Shown one piece after another: positions 36,857 through 43,343 of a stretch of 64,000 nt of DNA. Position 1 is the stretch's first letter. Every line of letters starts with the position of its first letter. The position numbers were made by a program, and so were the translations under genes. Origin of the DNA: Phocaeicola_A sp045647865 (GTDB lineage: Bacteria > Bacteroidota > Bacteroidia > Bacteroidales > Bacteroidaceae); NCBI GenBank assembly GCA_045647865.1, contig JAZRMW010000001.1, forward strand, positions 1-64,000, written 5' to 3'. The notes beneath the pieces were generated by a model. The model saw nothing but the letters and a program-made list of their open reading frames with translations, was not told the DNA's origin and did not search any database.

Positions 36857-37396
36857 ATGAAAAAAATGACCTGGAAAAGACTCTCGACCGAATATCTGAT
36901 TGAAAGGCCGTGGCTCACAGCCCGTCGCGATAAAGTGGAATTGCCTGACGGACGCATCATGGATGAATATTACGTACTGGAGTATCCCACTTGGGTAAAC
37001 GTGATAGCGGTTACCAAGGATGAGAAGATGATTCTTGTGCGCCAATACCGCCATGCACTGGAACGGACCTGCTTTGAGATTGTGGCTGGAGTGGTTGAAG
37101 CAAATGAAGACCCGCTGAATGCCGCCCGACGTGAACTGTTGGAAGAAACGGGATACAGCGGCGGCGAGTGGCAGGAACTGATGCAACTCTCCGCCAACGC
37201 CAGCACTATGACCAACCTAACTCACTGTTTTCTGGCCATCGGGGTAGAGAATACCTCCACGCAACAATTGGATGCCACGGAGGATATCGAGGTTTATACT
37301 TTCCCTAAAGAAACGGTAAAAGAAATGCTGCATCGGAACGAATTCATGCAGGCACTGATGGTGGCTCCACTGCTGAAATATTTCTCCTACGATTAA
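36857..37396 (+). CDS. Nudix hydrolase (ADP-ribose pyrophosphatase-like)
   Basis: This 179-residue cytosolic protein carries the Nudix box at about residues 78-100: GVVEANEDPL, then RRELLEETGYSGG, with all expected glycine, REL and EETG positions. An N-terminal strand region with TARRDKVELPDGRIMDEYYV is typical of ADP-sugar pyrophosphatases. It lies between the metallophosphoesterase and radical-SAM genes on the same strand, probably in one transcript. Confidence 0.92.
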   Translation: MKKMTWKRLSTEYLIERPWLTARRDKVELPDGRIMDEYYVLEYPTWVNVIAVTKDEKMILVRQYRHALERTCFEIVAGVVEANEDPLNAARRELLEETGYSGGEWQELMQLSANASTMTNLTHCFLAIGVENTSTQQLDATEDIEVYTFPKETVKEMLHRNEFMQALMVAPLLKYFSYD

Positions 37397-37436
37397 GGAA
37401 CATCAGTAAATTCCACCCTATCCTTCAATACATATC

Positions 37437-38744
37437 ATGACCGAACAGACGCTGGACAAACTGAGGATATTGACCGAATCGGCGAAGTACGATGTATCGT
37501 GCTCGTCGAGCGGGACGGTGCGATCCAACCGTAAGAACGGTGGCGAGGCTTGCGGTGTGGGCAATACGGTGGGAGGCATCGGCATCTGCCATAGTTTTGC
37601 CGAGGACGGACGGTGCATCTCGTTGCTGAAGGTGATGCTGACGAACCATTGCATCTACGATTGTGCCTACTGCATCAACCGACGGACAAACGACATCCCG
37701 CGAGCTACTCTGTCGGTGACGGAACTGGTGGAACTGACCATGGAGTTCTACCGAAGGAACTACATCGAGGGGCTCTTCCTCAGTTCGGGCGTGGTGCGGA
37801 ACCCCGACTACACGATGGAACGCCTTGTGCGTGTGGTCAAAGACCTACGCACCGTGCATCGTTTCAATGGCTACATCCATCTGAAAAGCATCCCCGGAGC
37901 CAGCCGCGAACTGGTAAACGAGGCGGGACTCTATGCCGACCGCATGAGCATCAACATCGAGATACCCAACGAACAATCGCTGAAGTTCCTTGCCCCTGAA
38001 AAGGATTTCCAAAGTGTCTATCAACCGATGAAGTTCATCCAACAGGGTGTGCTCGAGAGTCAGGAAGAACGGAAGAAGCACCGCCACGCTCCCCGCTTCG
38101 TACCTGCCGGACAGAGCACACAAATGATTGTAGGGGCTACGGCCGACACCGACCGCGACATCCTGCGCCTCTCTTCGGCCCTATACGGACGCCCCACCAT
38201 GCGACGTGTCTATTACTCGGGCTACATTCCTGTAAACACCTACGACAACCGCCTGCCCGTTCCCCAACAACCACCTCTGGTGCGTGAGAACAGGCTATAT
38301 CAGGCCGATTGGCTAATGCGCTTCTACCACTTCAACGTGGAAGAGATTGTGAATGAAACCACCCCCAACCTTGACTTGGAGATTGACCCCAAACTGGCAT
38401 GGGCACTACGCCATCCCGAGGCTTTCCCCGTAGATATCAATCGCGACGACTACGAGCGCATCCTACGTGTACCGGGCATCGGAGTGAAGTCGGCCACCCT
38501 CATTGTCCATTCACGACGCTTCGGTCGCGTCACCTCTTACCACCTGAAGAAGATGGGTGTGGTGATGAAAAAGGCACAATACTTCATCACCTGCGGAGAA
38601 CTGGAAGTACGTGGTATCAACGAACTGCATCCTACCACCGTACGCAACCTACTTCTGCCCACTCCCAAAAGTAAACCAAAGAAGGACTATGGGCAATTGG
38701 AGTTGAAGTTTGATTTGTTCTTGAATCAGGAAGCCGCCAAATAG
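37437..38744 (+). CDS. Putative DNA modification/repair radical SAM protein
   Basis: This is a 435-residue radical SAM enzyme. The iron-sulfur motif CIYDCAYC (C-x3-C-x2-C) lies at residues about 72-79, after a conserved YDVSCSSSGT start. A helix-hairpin-helix element, ILRVPGIGVKSATLIVHSR, at about 341-359 suggests nucleic acid binding. It matches the TIGR03916 type (radical SAM linked to uracil-DNA-glycosylase-like proteins), and its known partner gene (TIGR03915) follows 10 nt downstream. The reaction is not established. Confidence 0.93.
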   Translation: MTEQTLDKLRILTESAKYDVSCSSSGTVRSNRKNGGEACGVGNTVGGIGICHSFAEDGRCISLLKVMLTNHCIYDCAYCINRRTNDIPRATLSVTELVELTMEFYRRNYIEGLFLSSGVVRNPDYTMERLVRVVKDLRTVHRFNGYIHLKSIPGASRELVNEAGLYADRMSINIEIPNEQSLKFLAPEKDFQSVYQPMKFIQQGVLESQEERKKHRHAPRFVPAGQSTQMIVGATADTDRDILRLSSALYGRPTMRRVYYSGYIPVNTYDNRLPVPQQPPLVRENRLYQADWLMRFYHFNVEEIVNETTPNLDLEIDPKLAWALRHPEAFPVDINRDDYERILRVPGIGVKSATLIVHSRRFGRVTSYHLKKMGVVMKKAQYFITCGELEVRGINELHPTTVRNLLLPTPKSKPKKDYGQLELKFDLFLNQEAAK

Positions 38745-38754
38745 CCCTTGTCCC

Positions 38755-39534
38755 ATGGCCTCATCTGGACTTTTCCTCTACGACCGCACTTTCGACGGCC
38801 TGCTGACCGCCGTGTTCGATGCCTTTGTGCGCAAGACCTTTCCCTCGGTACTACAGAGCGAAGACGAACCTTTACCTCTGTTTCACGATGAAGTCTTCAC
38901 CGTGGTGACCGATAAGGAAAAAGCCGGACGCGTATGGCGGGCATTGGAGAAAAAACTGTCCAAACAGGCGCTGACCATGCTGACGGTGAGCTATCTGGCC
39001 GAGGAACCAGAGCTGGACATCCACCTTTTCAACTATATCTGCAAGGCGGTCAAGGCCGAAAAGAGCATAGAGACCTTCTTCACCGACGAGGATGTGCGCT
39101 ACGTGACCGATGCCTTCCGCCGTGTGCGCTACGAACGGCTACGCATGATGCAGTTCGTCCGTTTCCAGAAGGCGAAAGACGGCACCTACTTTGCCATTAT
39201 CCGTCCCGACTACAACGTCATCCCCCTCATCATCCCCCACTTCGAGGACCGCTTTGCCGACCAACCGTGGATTATCTACGACGTCCGCCGCAACTACGGT
39301 TGCCACTACAACGGGCATGAAGTGACGGAAATCACCTTCACCGACGACGGTCGCACCTTCGACCCGCGCACAGGCAAGTTGGATGAAGAACTGCTTGCCC
39401 AAGACGAGCAATTTTTCCAAGACCTCTGGCGCACCTATTTCAAAGCCGTCTGCATCAAAGAGCGCCTCAACCCCCGCAAGCATCGCAAGGACATGCCCGT
39501 CCGCTACTGGGCATATATGACGGAAAAACAATAA
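38755..39534 (+). CDS. TIGR03915/DUF4130 family DNA metabolism protein
   Basis: This 259-residue protein begins FLYDRTFDGLLTAVFDAF, ends with RKHRKDMPVRYWAYMTEKQ, and has a tyrosine-rich middle (YNVIPLIIPHFEDRFADQPW), all typical of the DUF4130 partner of the TIGR03916 radical SAM protein. The pair is conserved in many bacteria and is thought to act in DNA repair or modification. It is 10 nt downstream of the radical SAM gene. The AT-rich accessory region begins right after its stop. Confidence 0.92.
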   Translation: MASSGLFLYDRTFDGLLTAVFDAFVRKTFPSVLQSEDEPLPLFHDEVFTVVTDKEKAGRVWRALEKKLSKQALTMLTVSYLAEEPELDIHLFNYICKAVKAEKSIETFFTDEDVRYVTDAFRRVRYERLRMMQFVRFQKAKDGTYFAIIRPDYNVIPLIIPHFEDRFADQPWIIYDVRRNYGCHYNGHEVTEITFTDDGRTFDPRTGKLDEELLAQDEQFFQDLWRTYFKAVCIKERLNPRKHRKDMPVRYWAYMTEKQ

Positions 39535-39552
39535 CTAAGGCTACTTTTTTAA

Positions 39553-39798
39553 CTATATCTTATTAATAATCCATTTTCCAGAGTTTCCGCCTTCACGAAT
39601 CAATATGCCTTTTTCTCGCAATTGGTCTGTTATCTTTCTAACTTGGCGTTCACTGATTTTTAACCGTCTAGAAAGTTCTGCTCTTGAAATTGACGGAGTT
39701 TCCTTTATTGCCTCCAATAGTTTCTCTTCGTCCGTTGGAACGCTTTGGAACGCTGTTGGATCATCATTGGAACGCTTTGGCTCATCTTCTTTATTGAA
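39553..39798 (-). pseudogene. C-terminal remnant of an AAA_4/AlbA_2-type regulator
   Basis: The minus strand is open from 39798 to TAG at 39553 without a start codon; an in-frame TGA lies just upstream. The peptide ends in a winged helix (SISRAELSRRLKISERQVRK, then GGNSGKWII), as at the C-terminus of proteins with an AlbA_2 domain and divergent AAA_4 ATPase. The linker before it contains a repeated GCGTTCCAA word. The N-terminal two thirds are missing. Confidence 0.6.
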
Positions 39799-39903
39799 TC
39801 AATTGACAGCTTCTATGTATAGATTCCTCATACATCTTTGTTTTAATTTGATGCAAATATACAATTAATTGAAGTTTTATAATAGCTTTTGCCTATAAAT
39901 GTG

Positions 39904-39911
39904 TACATTTG
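39904..39911 (+). promoter_or_regulatory. -7 box of the 338-aa orphan gene
   Basis: TACATTTG followed by C matches TAnnTTTG, 28 nt before the gene start. No TTTG at the -33 distance was seen. Confidence 0.5.
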
Positions 39912-39938
39912 CAGAAATGAATCAATAAATATACAGGT

Positions 39939-40955
39939 ATGAAGTGGATCAGAATGTATAAGAAAGGAAGTTGTGAATTTTCTTTATTGGAAAGGAGATT
40001 TGATAGCCATATTGAAACAACATATAAAATTACTACTTCCCAATTAGATGTTGTTACTAGTACTAGAGAATGTGACGGAGAACATTTGTTTTTTGCTAAT
40101 ATAAATACAAACAACAATGAAAAACTACAACAAATCAATCAAATTCCCCTCTATAGTTCCATACCACTTAAAAAGCAAACGAAAAAAGATGTATTAAATG
40201 GATTTAGAGGGGCTATTATTGGTTATCCATTTATACGACTTTCAGTATACTTTCTGACAAATAGAACAGAAGTTAATCCTATTTTATGTGATGTTGTAGA
40301 GTTTGAAGGAGGGCAATGGGCAGAACCTCCTTATTGTAGAGTAAGAATGCCTTTTAGAATTAACTTTTATAAATTTAGACCAAATGGTGAGGTTTATCTG
40401 ATAGACCAAATGGTAGATGTCACTTGTAGATTTTTAATAAAAGGGCAAGATTTTGATGGGCAAATCCCAAGTAGGTATGATAGCTCAGGACTACTAAACC
40501 CTTATGAAGTAATGGAATTTATACACAAATGTAAAAGGGGATATATGGGAAGACCTCCGCATAACTGGGAAGAAGTATTAGGCAACAAGAAAGATGATTC
40601 AACTTTTGATTATCTATCGTTTGATATTAGAGAAGAATTTATTTTTTTGACCTATACAAAAAATCTACGTTACAAAAGTGGTAAAATTTTCAACAAAGAT
40701 GTTGAATGGTCAGAGAGTACAGATCGGCATTTATGGGCTACTTATAGATTTCAGTCTTCATATCATTTAATTAAACTTATAAATCAAATATCCCAAATTG
40801 CGGATATTATTCAACAAGATAAAGAATACTATTCTGGCGATATTGAATACCAACAAATATTCAAGTTCAAAGAAAGCATTTCAAAAAGTGAATTTGAATC
40901 TGCTACAGGTATCCACCTTTCTGAATTTATCATAACGACACATCATAGATACTAA
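39939..40955 (+). CDS. Hypothetical protein, 338 aa, AT-rich orphan
   Basis: I do not recognise this protein. It has no signal peptide or membrane span and is rich in Tyr, Phe, Lys and Asn. Mixed alpha/beta content is followed by a helical stretch at about 270-300 (YHLIKLINQISQIADIIQQ). Codon usage is markedly AT-rich compared with the neighbouring repair and glycosidase genes. It has its own -7 box and a strong terminator 13 nt downstream, so it looks intact and expressed. Its position between two decayed regulator remnants suggests horizontal cargo, possibly defence-related; that is speculation. Confidence 0.75.
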   Translation: MKWIRMYKKGSCEFSLLERRFDSHIETTYKITTSQLDVVTSTRECDGEHLFFANINTNNNEKLQQINQIPLYSSIPLKKQTKKDVLNGFRGAIIGYPFIRLSVYFLTNRTEVNPILCDVVEFEGGQWAEPPYCRVRMPFRINFYKFRPNGEVYLIDQMVDVTCRFLIKGQDFDGQIPSRYDSSGLLNPYEVMEFIHKCKRGYMGRPPHNWEEVLGNKKDDSTFDYLSFDIREEFIFLTYTKNLRYKSGKIFNKDVEWSESTDRHLWATYRFQSSYHLIKLINQISQIADIIQQDKEYYSGDIEYQQIFKFKESISKSEFESATGIHLSEFIITTHHRY

Positions 40956-40967
40956 TTATATTGGAAA

Positions 40968-40998
40968 CCCCACCCTAGGCAACTAAGGTGGGGATTTT
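40968..40998 (+). terminator. Terminator of the 338-aa orphan gene
   Basis: CCCCACC (40968-40974) pairs with GGTGGGG (40987-40993), a 7-bp GC-rich stem with a 12-nt loop followed by ATTTTCTT, 13 nt after the stop codon. Confidence 0.8.
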
Positions 40999-40999
40999 C

Positions 41000-41092
41000 T
41001 TATAATATCGGTGCAAATATCAATAACATACAGATTCCGATAACAGCACCCCAAATGAACCCTTCTAAAATCATTTTATTGTATGTTTTCAT
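41000..41092 (-). CDS. Possible 30-residue small membrane protein
   Basis: The minus-strand frame runs from ATG 41092 to TAA at 41000. It has a charged N-terminus (MKTYNKMILE) and a continuous hydrophobic span (GFIWGAVIGICMLLIFAPIL) with a GxxxG-like spacing. It lies 91 nt downstream of the 34-residue frame of the phage-like cistron and ends two bases from the facing terminator. Single-span peptides of this size include phage membrane proteins and type I toxins. It may be real, but short frames also occur by chance. Confidence 0.4.
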   Translation of the reverse strand: MKTYNKMILEGFIWGAVIGICMLLIFAPIL

Positions 41093-41183
41093 AGTTGTTA
41101 GGTTTAAGTAGTCCTATTCCGATTCAAACGGAAACTTAGAAGGTTAGAATTTCTTATGCTATCATTACATCATAGGACAATAT

Positions 41184-41288
41184 TTAACGAACACTTATCT
41201 GGTTAAGCCTATCAAGCCAATTAAGGTAGTACTGGCAGTTTTTATCTGGGTATTGTTGCTGGTATGAATCCACCAGCCTTAATATCAT
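41184..41288 (-). CDS. 34-residue ORF coupled to the nuclease-like gene
   Basis: This frame begins at ATG 41288-41286, which overlaps the TGA stop (41287-41285) of the preceding gene as ATGA, and ends at TAA 41184. The peptide is polar (LVDSYQQQYPDKNCQYYLNW, then LDRLNQISVR) and helical in character. The overlap is the same as between the two upstream genes, which argues for a real third cistron. No family was recognised. Confidence 0.5.
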   Translation of the reverse strand: MILRLVDSYQQQYPDKNCQYYLNWLDRLNQISVR

Positions 41289-41752
41289 TTCTCCGATTTC
41301 TTCCATATACCATTTATCTTTATGAACTTAGTGCCCTTTTCTTTAGGAATCATTAGTAAGTTCTTTACCTTCTTTCCTGTATTAATGGCAGTGGTTCTGT
41401 TACAGTAGAAGCTATCAGTAGTAGCGTATTTACTTATGGTGTATGTACTGTACCAGTAACAGGAATCTTCACCAAAGAAGCAAATGTAAAAGGCTGCATC
41501 TAAATCCTTATCTTTCTTATCCTGTACCAAAGCATTATACTTATCCACTTCCATAAGGTATGTATCATAATCTTCATACTGCTGGCTTCTTACTTTGATT
41601 TCGGCTACTATGCCTTTATCTTTGAGTTTGAAATAAAAATCTACTGGGTTATATTCATCTTCTGTGGGCTATAAGTCTGTAGCTTTCATCTATCCCAACA
41701 GTTCACATAAAAGGCTTCTACCCTTCTTTTCTGCTTCTGTAAATTGATTCAT
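41285..41752 (-). CDS. PD-(D/E)XK nuclease-like gene with two in-frame TAG codons
   Basis: From ATG 41752 the frame is open for 155 codons to TGA at 41285 except for TAG at codon 21 (41692-41690) and codon 28 (41671-41669). The start overlaps the upstream stop as ATGA. The conceptual protein has an N-terminal helix (FTEAEKKGRSLLCELL) and then NPVDFYF, a short loop and AEIKVRS: the P-x-D and E-x-K pattern of PD-(D/E)XK nucleases. Conservative annotation would keep only the 89-residue part from 41554. Either this is a gene with two nonsense mutations, or TAG is read as an amino acid, as in some gut phages that use TAG for Gln. Confidence 0.5.
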
Positions 41753-42351
41753 AATATAATATCGGTTATTTGTGGTTGTTCTTCTTTTGTATCTTCTTTG
41801 GGTTCTTTGGCTAAGTAGTGACACTTATAATAGTGCCTACCCTTTGTTATATGTCTCTTATCTTCTAATTGCTTTAAGTATTTACTGGCAGTTTGTCGGG
41901 TAATACCCATTCTATTAGCTATGCCTTCTATGGTTGTTTCTGCTATATCATTTATCCCTATTTCCGCTATCAGTTGTAGGTAAATCAGTACACCCTTTTC
42001 TTTTGGCTTCAGTTCCTGTATCAGTAAATCTGGATTCAACATCAAAAATTCTTTGGACTTTGGTAATGTGTATTCATTAAATACATAATCATTCACTTCT
42101 GATTTAAGCTGTATGTAGTCCAGAAAGCCGTTTGTTTTTAATCTCTTTACAGCATCTTCCACTTTGCTTAGTGCTATGTTGTATTTGTCTGCTATAGTCC
42201 TTAATCCTATTCTGGATTTGTGTGTAGTGCTATCCTTTTGAAAGTCTATAGCTGCATATACCAGTACATCTATGAATTTAGTTCCTGTTTTCAATGCCAG
42301 AAATTTTACCGCTGGAATGAATCCATTGCGGAGGGTGAGGAGTGACTTCAT
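41749..42351 (-). CDS. Phage-like protein with two winged-helix motifs
   Basis: This is a 200-residue soluble protein. A first helix-turn-helix (IGLRTIADKYNIALSKVEDAV) lies at about 47-67 and a second (IEGIANRMGITRQTASKYL) at about 142-160, followed by a charged tail. The layout resembles phage or plasmid replication initiators and regulators. Its stop TGA overlaps the ATG of the next gene. The first codons (LLTLRNGF) fall in a 35-nt sequence repeated at 43170-43204. Codon use is AT-rich. The exact role is unknown. Confidence 0.72.
   Translation of the reverse strand: MKSLLTLRNGFIPAVKFLALKTGTKFIDVLVYAAIDFQKDSTTHKSRIGLRTIADKYNIALSKVEDAVKRLKTNGFLDYIQLKSEVNDYVFNEYTLPKSKEFLMLNPDLLIQELKPKEKGVLIYLQLIAEIGINDIAETTIEGIANRMGITRQTASKYLKQLEDKRHITKGRHYYKCHYLAKEPKEDTKEEQPQITDIIL
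42309..42343 (+). repeat. 35-nt direct repeat, copy 1
   Basis: This copy matches 43170-43204 at 31 of 35 positions (core GAATCCATTGCGGAGGG). It encodes the start of the two-HTH protein on the minus strand. The two copies bracket the truncated AAA_4 gene and the GCGCCTTGC repeats. Confidence 0.75.
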
Positions 42352-42380
42352 TCGATAAAGAATTATGGTTTCATCATTCC

Positions 42381-42896
42381 TTAGCCTTTAATTTCCCAAT
42401 GCCCACCTTTGCTTGGTCCAATCCAAATAACAACTATATGTTTGTTTATTTGCTTTAAATCTCTTGCAATAGTTGATTCAGAAGTATTAAGTATTTGTGC
42501 CATTTCATCCTTTGTGGTTTGAGGATTTGAGTTTATAATGTTCATTATTTGACATTGTCTCTTTGACAACTTGTCCAATATAGCGTTTTGGGGTTCATTT
42601 TGAGGTTCATTTTCCTCGTTTTGGGGTTCATTTTGAGGTTCATTCTTCCCGTTTTGAGTATCATTTGGGGGGTCATCTGACAGTGTAAATGACTTTCTCT
42701 TAAATACAATATGGATAGAACCTCCTCTATCCTCGTATGTTGGCTCGGGGACACCTTGCTGCTTGCATGCTTCAATAATGCGTGAAACACCTGAACCCCA
42801 TTTTTCAAGATAGGTGGACAGATAGAGGACATTTGCAATTAATGGATTGCGCGGATGAGAGTCACCACATTGTTTCACGAAAAAATATGATGACAT
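42381..42896 (-). pseudogene. 5'-truncated AAA_4 (HATPase_c_4-like) regulator
   Basis: The 171-residue frame starts abruptly just before SHPRNPLIANVLYLSTYLEKW and GSGVSRIIEACK, which is the conserved C-terminal part of divergent AAA_4 / AlbA_2-type proteins. A TGA lies directly upstream in frame, so the AlbA_2 and most of the AAA_4 domain are missing. After that comes a linker of tandem NEPQ units (about residues 85-103) and a C-terminal winged helix (TTKDEMAQILNTSESTIARD). The same architecture end is found at 39553-39798. Confidence 0.7.
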
Positions 42897-42973
42897 TCAT
42901 CCGCCTTTCCGATTGCCAAATGTCAGATGTATATTCAGCTTGCGAGAATCGCGAAACAGGGAGAGTCTGAAAA

Positions 42974-43075
42974 AATGCGCCTTGCATTTTCAAAAATGCG
43001 GCTCGCAGTTGGTGGAAATGCGCCTTGCATTTTGGAAAAAGCAAGGCGCATTTGAGAAAAAGTAAGGCGCATTTT
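42974..43075. repeat. Five GCGCCTTGC-type repeats at 21-24 bp spacing, partly inverted
   Basis: AATGCGCCTTGCATTTT occurs at 42974-42990 and 43017-43033, with a degenerate copy (AATGCGGCTCGCAG) at 42995. Inverted half-copies (AAGGCGCATTT) lie near 43043 and 43065. Units are spaced about two helical turns apart. The region 42897-43343 holds these repeats, the second 35-nt repeat and the GH2 promoter, but no convincing gene. Confidence 0.75.
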
Positions 43076-43169
43076 GGAAGGTGCTCTTACGAGTCGGCAA
43101 AATGGGCATAAATGGTGCGGGATGACGGGGTATGAAGCGATGTCTTGTCCTAAAAAAGAAAGAGAAGTG

Positions 43170-43204
43170 CCGCTGAAGTGAATCCATTGCGGAGGGCAAG
43201 GAGT
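43170..43204 (+). repeat. 35-nt direct repeat, copy 2
   Basis: 31 of 35 bases agree with 42309-42343 in the same orientation. Read on the minus strand it would give LLALRNGFTSA, parallel to LLTLRNGFIPA of copy 1, but directly after a stop codon and ending soon in TAG, so it is non-coding here. Confidence 0.75.
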
Positions 43205-43255
43205 TAACGGACAATATTCTTTCTCTATTTCGCATACTCTTTCGTTTCTTTATTG

Positions 43256-43263
43256 TATCTTTG
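43256..43263 (+). promoter_or_regulatory. -7 box of the GH2-PL9-GH43 operon
   Basis: TATCTTTG matches TAnnTTTG, 80 nt before the GH2 start. A leader of about 75 nt remains. The -33 element is not obvious. Confidence 0.5.
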
Positions 43264-43343
43264 TCCCCAAGATGTCGAGGTGGGTTCTATAAATTCCCAC
43301 CTTAAAACCAACAACCATTTAAAACTATATATCATTACATATC

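Noticed and set aside
39605..39868. 87-codon plus-strand frame in the island
   Set aside because: It is antisense to the winged-helix remnant read on the minus strand, which has a recognisable domain; this frame has none.
42974..43075. CRISPR or phage att array
   Set aside because: Copies are short, in both orientations and without spacer-repeat alternation.
42990..43235. 81-codon minus-strand frame
   Set aside because: It runs through the GCGCCTTGC repeats and the GH2 promoter box. The translation repeats FQNA/FFSNAP words from the DNA repeats.
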